NCBI GenBank assembly: GCA_029547025.1
Contig: JAKPQA010000005.1
Span: forward strand, 67,880 to 123,300
Length of the DNA stretch: 55,421 nt
Direction of reading: 5' to 3'
DNA from: Armatimonadota bacterium
Lineage (GTDB): Bacteria > Armatimonadota > Zipacnadia > UBA1398 > JAKPQA01
Of the stretch, positions 24,645-33,515 are shown piece after piece (position 1 is the first letter of the stretch; every line of letters starts with the position of its first letter). The notes beneath the pieces are model-generated. The model was not told the DNA's origin. It saw only the letters and a list, made by a program, of their open reading frames with translations, and did no database searches. Position numbers and translations under genes: made by a program.

Positions 24645-25118
24645 GTGACCATCGCCATCGCGTCAGACCACGGCGGGTACGCGCTCCGCCAGCATTTGAG
24701 GACATTGCTCGAGGCGGAGGGGCAGGAGCTCGTGGACATGGGCTGCGCCTCCGAAGAGCCCGTGGACTACCCGCCCTACGCCTTCCGGGTTGCCGAGGCT
24801 GTCGCCGGGGGCGAGGCCGACGTGGGCATCCTGATCTGCGGTACGGGTATTGGCATGTCTCTGTGCGCCAACCGGGTGCCTGGAGTCCGCGCCGCGGTGG
24901 TGGGCGATACCTACTCGGCGCGCATGTCTCGCGAGCACAATGACGCCAATGTGTTGTGTTTGGGAGGACGGACTCTGGGGCCTGACCTGGCCGCTGAGAT
25001 CGTCCGTGTGTGGCTGGCCACCCCCTTCTCGGGTGGAGAGAGGCACCGCCGCCGCCTCGCCATGGTGGCGCAGCGAGAGGGTGGGGGCACTCCATGCTGT
25101 CCGAGCTCGAACGGGTAG
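24645..25118 (+). CDS. rpiB: Ribose-5-phosphate isomerase B / sugar-phosphate isomerase RpiB family
   Basis: About 157 residues, GTG 24645 with GGAGGG about six bases upstream. Family motifs are clear: [16 protein letters not shown] at the N-terminus, [20 protein letters not shown] with the conserved cysteine base, [19 protein letters not shown] and a C-terminal [14 protein letters not shown]. It interconverts ribose 5-phosphate and ribulose 5-phosphate in the pentose phosphate pathway; some relatives act on allose or galactose phosphates. The glyA start lies 25 bases inside its 3' end, an arrangement (rpiB-glyA) common in other bacteria. Confidence 0.92.
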   Translation: MTIAIASDHGGYALRQHLRTLLEAEGQELVDMGCASEEPVDYPPYAFRVAEAVAGGEADVGILICGTGIGMSLCANRVPGVRAAVVGDTYSARMSREHNDANVLCLGGRTLGPDLAAEIVRVWLATPFSGGERHRRRLAMVAQREGGGTPCCPSSNG

Positions 25119-26341
25119 ACCCCGAGATCGCCGCGGCGATTCGGAACGAGGAACGCCGCCAGTGCACGAACCTGGAGCTCATTGCTTCCGAGAATTTCGT
25201 CAGTCCGGCTGTTCTGGCGGCCCAGGGCAGTGTGCTCACCAACAAGTACGCCGAGGGCTATCCGGCCAATCGGTACTACGGCGGGTGTGAGTTCGTCGAC
25301 GTGGCCGAGTCATTGGCCATCGAGCGCGCCAAGAGGCTGTTTGGGTCCGAGCACGTGAACGTTCAGCCCCACAGCGGCACCCAGGCGAACATGGCCGTCT
25401 ACTTCGCCTGCCTCAAGCCGGGCGACACCATCCTCGGCATGAACCTGGCCCACGGCGGTCACCTGACTCACGGCAGTCCGGTCAACTTCTCTGGCTTCAT
25501 GTTCCGGGTCGTGGCTTACGGCGTCGACCGGGAGACGGAGTGCATCGACTACGATGAGGTGATGCGCCTGGCCCTGGAGCACAAGCCGAAGCTCATCGTG
25601 GCGGGCGCCAGCGCGTATCCGCGCGAGATCGACTTCGCGCGCTTCCGCCAGGCCGCCGATGCCTGCGGGGCCTATCTCATGGTGGACATGGCGCACATAG
25701 CCGGGCTGGTCGCGGCCGGCGTTCATCCCTCGCCGGTGCCTCACGCCGACTTCGTGACCACCACGACTCACAAGACCCTGCGTGGTCCGCGCGGCGGCAT
25801 GGTGCTCTGCCGGAGCGAGCACGCCAAGACCATCGACAAGATGGTCCTGCCGGGCATCCAGGGCGGCCCGCTGATGCACGTCATCGCGGCCAAGGCCGTG
25901 TGCCTGAAGGAGGCGGAGTCGCCGGCCTTCGCCGAGTATCAGCGGCAGATCGCCCGGAATGCGCGAGCGCTGGCCGGCGCGCTCACCGAACGCGGGTTCC
26001 GCCTCGTGTCCGGTGGGACGGACAATCATCTGGTGCTGGTCGACGTGAGCTCCAAGGGCGTGACCGGCAAGGAAGCCCAGGCCTTTCTCGATGCGGCCGG
26101 CATCACCACCAACAAGAACATGATCCCCTACGACACCCAGAAGCCGCGAGTGACCAGTGGGATTCGGCTCGGCACTCCCGCGGTAACGACGCGCGGGATG
26201 AAGGAGGGCGAGATGAGCCAGATCGCGGGGCTCATCGACGCTGCCGTGGCAGGCCGCGACGATACCGGTGCGCTGGCGCGGGTGCGGAGTCAGGTGGTGG
26301 AACTCACCACTCGCTTCCCTCTCCATGTTCCGAGCGCCTAG
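25094..26341 (+). CDS. glyA: Serine hydroxymethyltransferase
   Basis: About 415 residues. ATG 25094 follows GAGAGGGTGGGGG and lies inside the end of rpiB. Diagnostic blocks: [50 protein letters not shown]-type substrate loop (here [19 protein letters not shown]), [12 protein letters not shown] and the PLP-binding lysine in [15 protein letters not shown]. It converts serine and tetrahydrofolate to glycine and 5,10-methylenetetrahydrofolate, feeding one-carbon units to purine (for example the stand-alone AICAR transformylase) and thymidylate synthesis. Length is normal and all key residues are present. Confidence 0.96.
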   Translation: MLSELERVDPEIAAAIRNEERRQCTNLELIASENFVSPAVLAAQGSVLTNKYAEGYPANRYYGGCEFVDVAESLAIERAKRLFGSEHVNVQPHSGTQANMAVYFACLKPGDTILGMNLAHGGHLTHGSPVNFSGFMFRVVAYGVDRETECIDYDEVMRLALEHKPKLIVAGASAYPREIDFARFRQAADACGAYLMVDMAHIAGLVAAGVHPSPVPHADFVTTTTHKTLRGPRGGMVLCRSEHAKTIDKMVLPGIQGGPLMHVIAAKAVCLKEAESPAFAEYQRQIARNARALAGALTERGFRLVSGGTDNHLVLVDVSSKGVTGKEAQAFLDAAGITTNKNMIPYDTQKPRVTSGIRLGTPAVTTRGMKEGEMSQIAGLIDAAVAGRDDTGALARVRSQVVELTTRFPLHVPSA

Positions 26342-26402
26342 GGCGCTGGGAACCCATCACGTCCGCGGCCCCCGCGCCGGCGGACTCTACGGAGGCAATC
26401 GG

Positions 26403-27362
26403 TTGTCCATAGAGGCTCGGGCTGCCGCGGCGGGCGGGGCGGCTCTGCTGGCCGCTCTCTTGTTCACCCCGGTGTGCCAGCGAGCAGCACGGGCGCGCAG
26501 CATTCTGGCCAAACCGACAGGGCGTGGCGTTCACCGCGAACCCATTCCCTACCTGGGGGGCCTGGCGATTCTCGGTGGCGTCGTGATCGGCGCCGCCTTC
26601 TGCCCCTACTCCATGAAGCTCGTGGGCCTTCTGCTCGCGGCCGTCACCGTCACCATCATCGGTGTTCTCGACGATGTCCGGGATCTCTCGCCGTTGGTGA
26701 AGTTGCTGCTGACCATGGTGGCGGCGGCGATTCTCATTCCTCTGGATGTCGTCGTTCAGGGCATCAACGTTCCCGGGTTCGGCTTTGTCTACCTGGGCCC
26801 GTGGGCTCGGCTGCTGACTCTGTTGTGGGTCGTGTTCATGGTCCATGCCACCAACTTCATTGATGGGATGGACGGCGAGGCGGCTGGGATCTCTGCCATT
26901 GCCGCGGCCGCATTCGTTGTGCTCGCCCTCCTGTGGCTTCGGCGGCCGCAGGATCCCGATGTGGTCGCCGACATGTCGATGGTGGCCGTTCTGAGTTCGG
27001 CCGTGGTGGGAGCGTCGTTGGGGTTCCTTCGCTACAACTTCAACCCGGCTCGGATCTTCATGGGCGACGCGGGCGCCCTGCTGCTGGGGCTCCTCCTGGC
27101 TGGTCTCTCGATTGTGGGGTTGTTCAAGACGGTGCTGCTTTGCGTGGCGCCGGTCATTATTCTCGGCCTTCAGGTCTTCGACACCGTCTGGGCCGTCGTT
27201 CGGCGCACCGCCGCGGGCCAGCCCGCCTATCGGCCGGACCGCGGGCACATCCACCACCGGCTGCTCGATGCCGGGCTGACCCATCGGCAGGCCGTGCTTA
27301 TCCTCTACGCCATCGCCGCAGGCCTGGCAGGGCTTGCGGTGTTCGTGGGGGCGCCGCGCTAG
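26403..27362 (+). CDS. WecA/TagO-like UDP-GlcNAc:undecaprenyl-phosphate transferase
   Basis: About 319 residues from TTG 26403, with GGAGG eight bases upstream. A polytopic membrane protein of the MraY/WecA family. Motifs: PYLGGLAI, VLDDVRDLSP (first acidic loop), HATNFIDGMDGEAAG (catalytic loop), NPARIFMGDAGALLLG and GHIHHRLL, the last being the full WecA/TagO histidine motif. It likely transfers GlcNAc-1-phosphate to undecaprenyl phosphate to begin O-antigen, teichoic-acid-like or capsule synthesis. It follows glyA by 61 bases. The paralogue at 1098 lacks this exact histidine loop, so the two may use different sugars. Confidence 0.88.
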   Translation: MSIEARAAAAGGAALLAALLFTPVCQRAARARSILAKPTGRGVHREPIPYLGGLAILGGVVIGAAFCPYSMKLVGLLLAAVTVTIIGVLDDVRDLSPLVKLLLTMVAAAILIPLDVVVQGINVPGFGFVYLGPWARLLTLLWVVFMVHATNFIDGMDGEAAGISAIAAAAFVVLALLWLRRPQDPDVVADMSMVAVLSSAVVGASLGFLRYNFNPARIFMGDAGALLLGLLLAGLSIVGLFKTVLLCVAPVIILGLQVFDTVWAVVRRTAAGQPAYRPDRGHIHHRLLDAGLTHRQAVLILYAIAAGLAGLAVFVGAPR

Positions 27363-27518
27363 CGACGGGCGGGTGCTCCGGCGGGTCTTGGCCCCCTTTT
27401 TTTGCTCCTTCCGCGCCCCTTTGGGTGCTATGGTGAGTCTAACGCGTTGGTATCCCATGGGCGCCACCCGCGCGGCCAGCCGGTGGGCGCGGCGCGTCGC
27501 CGTTCCGGAGGTCCCCGA

Positions 27519-28658
27519 ATGCGGAGACGTTTCGTTTCGGTGCTTGTCTTTGCCTCGGCCACCTTATCCGCCCAGTTGGCGGCCGCCCAGCCTCCAGGTG
27601 CCCCGGAGGTCGCTCAGCCCGTCACCCTCGTCGCGCACGAGGATTTCGAGGATCCGGCGGCACTCGCTCGCTGGAGTAGCCTCGACCCCGAGGCAGCGGT
27701 CCGGCTCACCAACGCGCCGGGAGCCGTCCACGGTGGCCAGTCCGCTCTCGAGTTCACCTACACGCCGCGCGAGACGGTCTTCCCGATGGTCGTGGGCCAG
27801 GGCATGGGTCTTGCCGGCGCCCGAAGCCTATCGTTCGCGCTGATGGCGGCGGAGAGGACTCCGCTGCTGTATGGTGTGTTCGAGGCCGATGGGAGCATGT
27901 ACTCGTCGTTCCTTGATGTGCCGCCCGGGGTGTGGGGCGAGATCCGGGTGAGCCTGGGCGACCTGCAGCTTGCCGACGAATCCGAGGATGAGAACGCGGC
28001 TTTGGACTCCGACCAGGTGGACCGCGTGTTCTTCGCCGACCTCTCGAACCTCCAGGGGGAGATGGGGCGCGCCCTGGGTTGGAAGACCAGTCCCCAGACG
28101 CTTCTCATCGACGATGTGGCGCTTTCGGCCGAGGCCGTCCCATCGCGCTGGCAAGCCGCTCCGGATGCCGGTGCCATCCGATTCGCGCTCGCTCCCGGAC
28201 GCATCGACGCGTTGGCCATCGGAGGGGCGCAGCTCGCGGTGGTTCCCGTGGATGGTCGGCCGGCGCTGCAGATCACGTATCGCATTGGCGGCTGGCGTTG
28301 GGCGGGTTTCGTGACCGGCCTTGGGAGCCTGCCTTCGGCCGATGTGGCCGGTGTGTCATTCCGGGCCCGCGTTTCGGCGGATGCCCGGGTGAACGTGCTG
28401 CTGGAGGAGCGGGACCGCTCGCGCTACGCCTCGGGGGCCGACTTGGTGGCGGGCCAGGGGTGGCAGAACGTGGAGCTTCCTCTCGCCGCCTTCTCGCTGG
28501 ATGAGTTCTCGGCTGATGAGAACGGCCGGCTCGATCCGGATCAGCTTCGCGTGCTGGTGCTCATCACGGATACATTCACGGCCGCCGTCGATGACCAGGG
28601 CAAAGGCGAGATTCTCGTTGACAGCCTGGCACTGCACCTGGGACATGGCGGGCGGTAG
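27519..28658 (+). CDS. Secreted protein with two carbohydrate-binding-like beta-sandwich domains
   Basis: About 379 residues, ATG 27519 with GGAGG seven bases upstream. A signal peptide (MRRRFVSVLVFASATLSAQL, then AAA) is followed by two domains of about 165 residues each, which look like repeats of a galactose-binding/CBM11-like jelly roll. Each ends with an acidic loop: ESEDENAALDSDQVDRVFF in the first and FSADENGRLDPDQLRVLVL in the second, possibly calcium-binding. No catalytic domain. Probably exported and involved in sugar or surface binding. The next secreted gene follows after 66 bases on the same strand. Confidence 0.65.
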   Translation: MRRRFVSVLVFASATLSAQLAAAQPPGAPEVAQPVTLVAHEDFEDPAALARWSSLDPEAAVRLTNAPGAVHGGQSALEFTYTPRETVFPMVVGQGMGLAGARSLSFALMAAERTPLLYGVFEADGSMYSSFLDVPPGVWGEIRVSLGDLQLADESEDENAALDSDQVDRVFFADLSNLQGEMGRALGWKTSPQTLLIDDVALSAEAVPSRWQAAPDAGAIRFALAPGRIDALAIGGAQLAVVPVDGRPALQITYRIGGWRWAGFVTGLGSLPSADVAGVSFRARVSADARVNVLLEERDRSRYASGADLVAGQGWQNVELPLAAFSLDEFSADENGRLDPDQLRVLVLITDTFTAAVDDQGKGEILVDSLALHLGHGGR

Positions 28659-28724
28659 GCGCCCACGGCGGGACGTGGCCCTTGCCGCCATCGGGCTCAC
28701 CCCGATCTGCAGGAGGAACCATCC

Positions 28725-31502
28725 ATGCGCACCGGATTCACCGCCACCGGCACCGTGATGTGGGTGGCTGTCGTGTCTGCCCTGGCAGCCAGCGGTCTCC
28801 GGGCGGCCGCACCGGATGACTCTGCCCTGGCCTCGTTGCGCCAGTGTGAGCCCGTGGCGGAGGCCGTGCCCGGTCCTTACCGCGTCCGCTGCACCATCGG
28901 GGCTCCCTCTACTTGGCCCGCAGGGGCCGGAGTCGCCGTGGTCTACAACAGGACGTCGCCCACCGATGGCTCTGTCGTGCTCGTCGGGCCGGGCCGGGTC
29001 CGCCACTTCCGCATCGGCGGAGGGAAGGTCTTGAGCCGTGCGGAGTCCGCCCAGTGCCACCGGGGCGGACTCCGCACGGCGGCACTGGGCGGCCAGGCGC
29101 CCCTCGTGATCCGGCGAGACGGGTGGCGCACCGCGGTGCTCTACGGCGGCGAGGTGGTGCTCCGCACCTACGAGCCGGGCCCGAACGCCGGACAGGTCGG
29201 CGCCACCTCCAGCGATGCCGCCGTGAGCGTCGCCGATCTACTGGTGCAGCCGTTCAGCGAGGTGACCTTCGCCGCCAACTTCGCCACGGCCGAGCCCATC
29301 CCCGCCGGCTGGGATGTGATCCAGGGTCAGTGGGCGACGACGGGGCTGGAGGGCCCGGCGCCCCGGCCCGACCTGGCCGCCAACCCGTTCGTCTACGGCG
29401 TCGCCGGGCTCGACCCGGGGTTGACGACCACCGGGCACTGGTTCTGGGACGGGTACCAGCTCGAGGTGAGTGCCAAGCCGGTGGGCAGCGGTGGCGCCAT
29501 CGGCCTGGTCGCCTACTGCGAGGATGCCTCCAACTACGTGCTGTTCCGCTGGGTCCGGCAGACGGGCCGTCGCGAGCGGCAACTCATCGAGGTGCGCGAT
29601 GGTCAGTTCCGGCTGCTCGCCGCGGGCAATGGCGGCTACGAGCCCCGGCAGTGGTACCGGTTGGCGCTCCGCGTCGATGACGGCTATGTCGAAGCACTGA
29701 TCGACGGCCAGGTGGCTTTGCGGGCGCGGACGGCCGGTCTCACGCTGGGCCCGTGCGGGCTGTATGCCGTCGATGCGGAGCACGCCGCCTTCGACGACGT
29801 CCGCGTCGTGCCGTGGCACTTCTATGCCGATGATCCGGCGACGGAGGGCGACGGCGCCTGGCAGGCGGTTCAGGGCGAGTGGACGCGGGATGGCGGCAAA
29901 CTGATCGCGCGGAACTCGCGTGGAGGTGCCCTGGCGGTCTGCGGCGATCCGTCCTGGACCGACGATGAGGTCCGCGCCACGGTGCACTGCGGCAAGGCGG
30001 GCACGGTTGGTTTGGTGTTCGGCTATCGCGACCGGACCCACACCTATGTGCTTCGCACTTCTGACGGCGAGTCCTGGCAGGCGGTGCGGCGGGCGGATGG
30101 CGCCGAGACCCCGCTTTTCAGTGGCCGGGGGCCCCGGGACGGAGGCCAGGGCATCCCGGTCCGGGTGCGCCGTGCCGGGGGCATCATCCAGGCGTGGGCG
30201 GGCGACCAGCTGCTGGGTTGTGCGGGCGATTCGACCTTCCCCGATGGCCAGGCGGGCGTGCTGGCCGACGCCGCAGATGGCGCTGCGTTCTCGGCCTTCC
30301 AGACCCGGGCGTGTGACCCACCTCCGCCCCTTCCGGACCTCACGGATCAGTTCACACAGGAAGCCACCATGGTCGGTTGGGCGAGCCCCGCCGGTCTGTG
30401 GTCGTCGCCCACCGGCGACCCACCCGTTCAGTGGTACCAGGCCCAGGTGATGGGCGATGCGCAGATCGCCGCCTACCTGCCGAACGCGGGCGGACAGGAG
30501 GGCACCCTCATCCTACGCGTTCACGGGAGCCCCGAGGCCCCCGGGACGGGATGGTCGGCTCAGTTCGCGGTCCATGGCGCCCAGGGCCTCGGTGTCCAGA
30601 TCACCGCCAATGGGCAGACCCTCGCCACCGCGGAGGGCCGTCCGTGGTCCACCGAGGGTCCCGGGCACGAACTCCGCCTGGTGCATCAGGGCCCCATGGT
30701 CGCAGCGTTCGCGGACGACACATGCCTCGTGACCGTGACCGACCCCACTCCGGCGAGCCACACGGGCGTGGCCATCGGGGCACTGGGATTGCCGCTCGAC
30801 CTGATGGATGTGGAGGTCCGCTCGCCGAGTCTGGTCGAGTACACCTTCTCGGAGGCCCCCAGTGACTGGTACGTGGGCCGGGGTGTCTGGGAGGTCACTG
30901 ACCGGTGGAAGTGCTCGCCTGGCTGGGCATGGCTCTGTGGCTACAAGGACGACGCGCCGACCCTCTGGAGCAAGCGCGTCTTCGAGGGCGACCAGGTCGC
31001 CGAGGTCTACTGTGCCATGCGCATGGACATCGCCGAGGACCCCCACTATGACCGCCCCAGCGATCTGAACATGACATTGTGCGGCGACGGAGTCCGGCGC
31101 GACTCGGGCTACACGCTCATCTTTGGCGGGTGGAACCCTGGCCGCGACCGCTGGAACGAGGCCAAGTCGGCTCTGCTGCGGGGACGGGAGATCGTGGCCG
31201 AGCGCCCGGACGTGAAGTTCAATGTGGCCGGCGGCAATGATACGTGGCATCGCCATTGGTTCCACGTGCGCATGGAGAAGCGCGGCGCGCAGGTCCTGGT
31301 GGACATTGACGGGCAGCGCGTCTTTGAGTTTACCGATCCCAAGCCTCTGCCTGGTGGCCGCGTTGCCTTCTGGACCTACAAGAACGGCTACATGATCGCT
31401 CGGACGCGCGTGGCCTTCGCCCGAGGCGGGCAGATCGAGCCCATTCCCCCCAAGCCGGCCGACGACTCCGACGACATCCCGTTCAGCCTCTACGGGAAGT
31501 AG
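28725..31502 (+). CDS. Large secreted multi-domain beta-sandwich (LamG/DUF1080-like) protein
   Basis: 925 residues; ATG 28725 after AGGAGG. A signal peptide (MRTGFTATGTVMWVAVVSAL, then AASGLRAAA) precedes several concanavalin-like lectin modules. Repeated module endings such as FDDVRVVPWHFYADD, IGLVAYCEDASNYVLFRW and VGLVFGYRDRTHTYVL indicate at least three copies. The last quarter (TLWSKRVFEGDQVAEVYCAM, then HVRMEKRGAQVLVDIDGQRV) resembles the DUF1080/3-keto-glucoside hydrolase lectin fold. No catalytic centre is recognisable. Likely an extracellular polysaccharide- or surface-binding protein. Two overlapping perfect inverted repeats lie within the coding region at 29035-29092. Confidence 0.65.
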   Translation: MRTGFTATGTVMWVAVVSALAASGLRAAAPDDSALASLRQCEPVAEAVPGPYRVRCTIGAPSTWPAGAGVAVVYNRTSPTDGSVVLVGPGRVRHFRIGGGKVLSRAESAQCHRGGLRTAALGGQAPLVIRRDGWRTAVLYGGEVVLRTYEPGPNAGQVGATSSDAAVSVADLLVQPFSEVTFAANFATAEPIPAGWDVIQGQWATTGLEGPAPRPDLAANPFVYGVAGLDPGLTTTGHWFWDGYQLEVSAKPVGSGGAIGLVAYCEDASNYVLFRWVRQTGRRERQLIEVRDGQFRLLAAGNGGYEPRQWYRLALRVDDGYVEALIDGQVALRARTAGLTLGPCGLYAVDAEHAAFDDVRVVPWHFYADDPATEGDGAWQAVQGEWTRDGGKLIARNSRGGALAVCGDPSWTDDEVRATVHCGKAGTVGLVFGYRDRTHTYVLRTSDGESWQAVRRADGAETPLFSGRGPRDGGQGIPVRVRRAGGIIQAWAGDQLLGCAGDSTFPDGQAGVLADAADGAAFSAFQTRACDPPPPLPDLTDQFTQEATMVGWASPAGLWSSPTGDPPVQWYQAQVMGDAQIAAYLPNAGGQEGTLILRVHGSPEAPGTGWSAQFAVHGAQGLGVQITANGQTLATAEGRPWSTEGPGHELRLVHQGPMVAAFADDTCLVTVTDPTPASHTGVAIGALGLPLDLMDVEVRSPSLVEYTFSEAPSDWYVGRGVWEVTDRWKCSPGWAWLCGYKDDAPTLWSKRVFEGDQVAEVYCAMRMDIAEDPHYDRPSDLNMTLCGDGVRRDSGYTLIFGGWNPGRDRWNEAKSALLRGREIVAERPDVKFNVAGGNDTWHRHWFHVRMEKRGAQVLVDIDGQRVFEFTDPKPLPGGRVAFWTYKNGYMIARTRVAFARGGQIEPIPPKPADDSDDIPFSLYGK
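29035..29092. repeat. Overlapping perfect inverted repeats inside a coding region
   Basis: An 18-bp arm (29035-29052) and its exact reverse complement (29063-29080) flank a 10-base loop. A second, 12-bp perfect pair, CCGCCCAGTGCC (29047-29058) with GGCACTGGGCGG (29081-29092), overlaps the first, so the two stems are mutually exclusive. The encoded peptide runs from about residue 104 to 123 of the lectin-like protein. Confidence 0.9.
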
Positions 31503-31523
31503 GGCCCGGGCTGGTTTTCGGGA

Positions 31524-33143
31524 TCAGTTCAGCGACTGGAAGTAGCTCTTGACGCGGTCGCGGTACTCGCGGGGAATGGATCGGTCGTCGAGAGCATCTT
31601 CGCGCGCCGCTTGGGCGGCTTGCTCGACACTGAAGTAGGGAGAGAAGATCTCCGACCGGGTTGGAGGCGCCTTTACATCAACCATGGCGCTCGAACCGCC
31701 GTCACGCATCTGGCCGCGGACGCGGGTGTTCTTGGAGCCATGTGGGGTGGCCCGGGGCTCGTAGAGCTCTTCGTACTGTGCCTCGCGGGGGTCGCCCTTG
31801 GCCGTGATGTCCGGCGATCCCTCCTGTCCCGCGGGTCCGGCAGCCTGTGCCTCATTGGTGCTGTCGCCGCCCGGCCCGGGGCCTCCAGGCACATCGGGGT
31901 CGAACCTGCCCCGCTCCAGCTCTTCAGGTGACAGCAGGCTCTTCTCCCTGGCGGCGCCCCCTCCACCCTTGCACCCCGAGATGGCGTCCTGGCTGTCCTG
32001 CAGCTCGCGAGCCAGCTGCTCGATGGCCTCGGCTTTGGTGAGCTTCTCACCGCCCTCGGTCGCATTGGATAGGGCTTCAGCCGCGGCGGCAGCCGCCTTC
32101 GCGGCCTGGTCGCACTGCCCGTTCCCGCAGGCGCTGGCGGCCTTCTCGAGCTGTTCGGCCGCTTCGGCGAGTTGCCGGGAGTCTTTCATGGCTTCGGCCA
32201 TCTTCCGGAGGTCCCGCGCGAGCTCCTTGAGCTCCTCCTGACTGAGTTGGCCCTTCTTCATCTGCTCAGCCAGTTTTCGGACTTCCTGGCGCGCGGCTTC
32301 CACGTCCCCGGCTTCCAGGCCCTCCGCGATCGCCTGCGCCTGCTCGGAGGCGAAGCTCGTGTCGCGCAGCCGATCCGCAGCGGCCTGCAGGTCGCGTGCG
32401 GCCTCGTTGCTGGCCAGGGCGTCCTGCTGGCGGCGCAACTCCTCGGTGAGTTCACCCAGCCGTTCGAGAGCGTCTCGTTTGGAGAGCCGCGCCCGGCCGA
32501 AGTCGCGCCCTAACTGCTCAAGGTGGCGTGCCAGCCGTTCGGTGTCCTCGCGGAGCGCGGTTGGTGCTTGGGCCCGGACCTGTTTGGCGATTTCGATAAT
32601 CCGCCGACTCTCGCCCTTCATGGCCTCGCGGGCCGCCCGCTCCGCCGGGGGACGCGGCCACAGGAAGGCCGTGAGGAACGCAATGGCGGCGATGGCGCCC
32701 AGAAGCCCGAGTAGCCGAAACTGCCGGACCGGAGGCCGAAGCCGGGGCACGACCTCCTCGGGGCGCACCGTCTCGGCGCGACTCACCGCCGAGGAGATCA
32801 GGGCGTCGACCAGGGCGCCCTTCTGCCCCTCGATGGACAGATCCACCGCACTGCCCAGCTCCTCGCGCAGTCCGAGAGCCGCATCGGCCGCGCGGGCGGC
32901 CTCGCGGTCGCTCACTCGGATCCGGGCGCTGGAAGCGACGCCCGCCGCCATGCACACGACGAGGGGCAGCACGGCGGCCCATCCAGGGAGGTCCAGCACA
33001 CCCAGAGCCATCAGGCCGCCCAGGCATCCGGTTGATAGGACGCCGAGGGCGCTCCACCACATCATTCGGGCGAGCCGGCGCTGGCGCTCGAGCCGCGCGG
33101 AGATGCGCCGGAGAGCGCACTTGAGTTGCCAGCAAGCGCCCAT
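31524..33143 (-). CDS. Membrane-anchored coiled-coil protein (Planctomycete-type, DUF4175-like)
   Basis: About 539 residues from ATG 33143. Two hydrophobic segments near the N-terminus (MMWWSALGVLSTGCLGGLMA; WAAVLPLVVCMAAGV) and a third near residue 130 (LLGLLGAIAAIAFLTAFLW) anchor it. A long Glu/Arg/Ala coiled coil then spans about residues 160-390, followed by a Gly/Pro-rich linker and a conserved-looking tail SIPREYRDRVKSYFQSL. From memory this tail is common in proteins encoded near MoxR-ATPase/DUF58/VWA clusters; none of those is visible here. Function unknown; a scaffold in the cell envelope is a reasonable guess. It is co-directional with a small membrane protein 35 bases upstream. Confidence 0.62.
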   Translation of the reverse strand: MGACWQLKCALRRISARLERQRRLARMMWWSALGVLSTGCLGGLMALGVLDLPGWAAVLPLVVCMAAGVASSARIRVSDREAARAADAALGLREELGSAVDLSIEGQKGALVDALISSAVSRAETVRPEEVVPRLRPPVRQFRLLGLLGAIAAIAFLTAFLWPRPPAERAAREAMKGESRRIIEIAKQVRAQAPTALREDTERLARHLEQLGRDFGRARLSKRDALERLGELTEELRRQQDALASNEAARDLQAAADRLRDTSFASEQAQAIAEGLEAGDVEAARQEVRKLAEQMKKGQLSQEELKELARDLRKMAEAMKDSRQLAEAAEQLEKAASACGNGQCDQAAKAAAAAAEALSNATEGGEKLTKAEAIEQLARELQDSQDAISGCKGGGGAAREKSLLSPEELERGRFDPDVPGGPGPGGDSTNEAQAAGPAGQEGSPDITAKGDPREAQYEELYEPRATPHGSKNTRVRGQMRDGGSSAMVDVKAPPTRSEIFSPYFSVEQAAQAAREDALDDRSIPREYRDRVKSYFQSLN

Positions 33144-33178
33144 GGCTCTACCGCCCTTCTCGCGCCGGCAGGTGCCTG

Positions 33179-33415
33179 CTAGTCCACCGCCGGCGTGGCC
33201 GGCATCTCGCTCGATGCGGGCCCGGACCGCCCCGCGGCTTCGGTGTCGCCGGGGGTGCTCATCTTGGCCAGTGTCAGCGCCCCACACATGATGCAGATGA
33301 GTACCACAAGCGATATGACGCCCCAGATCACTGCGCGGTTGCTCGACCGCGCGACTCGTGGCGGGCCTGGCGGTGTTCCCATTCGTGCGCGTGGTGTGCC
33401 TCGTCGTGCGCTCAC
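33179..33415 (-). CDS. Small single-pass membrane protein
   Basis: 78 residues from GTG 33415, with GAGGAG seven bases upstream. A basic Pro/Arg-rich N-terminus is followed by one strong transmembrane helix (AVIWGVISLVVLICIMCGAL) and a short polar tail. No family recognised. The ribosome binding site and its position 35 bases before the coiled-coil membrane protein suggest they are made together. Confidence 0.55.
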   Translation of the reverse strand: MSARRGTPRARMGTPPGPPRVARSSNRAVIWGVISLVVLICIMCGALTLAKMSTPGDTEAAGRSGPASSEMPATPAVD

Positions 33416-33515
33416 TTGGTCTCCTCGGCCGGCATGGCGCCAAAGCGCGCGCACCGCGGAAGGCCATCCCGCGGTGCGCCTGATCGCATCTCTACTCCCG
33501 CTCCGCAGGCCCAGC

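Noticed and set aside
22340-24739. 799-residue minus-strand reading frame opposite the sensor kinase
   Set aside because: His/Arg-rich complement of a kinase with all catalytic boxes on the plus strand; no ribosome binding site or domain.
29035-29092. Insertion-sequence terminal repeats
   Set aside because: Only 10 bases separate the arms, no transposase exists and the reading frame is unbroken. Kept as an unexplained palindrome.
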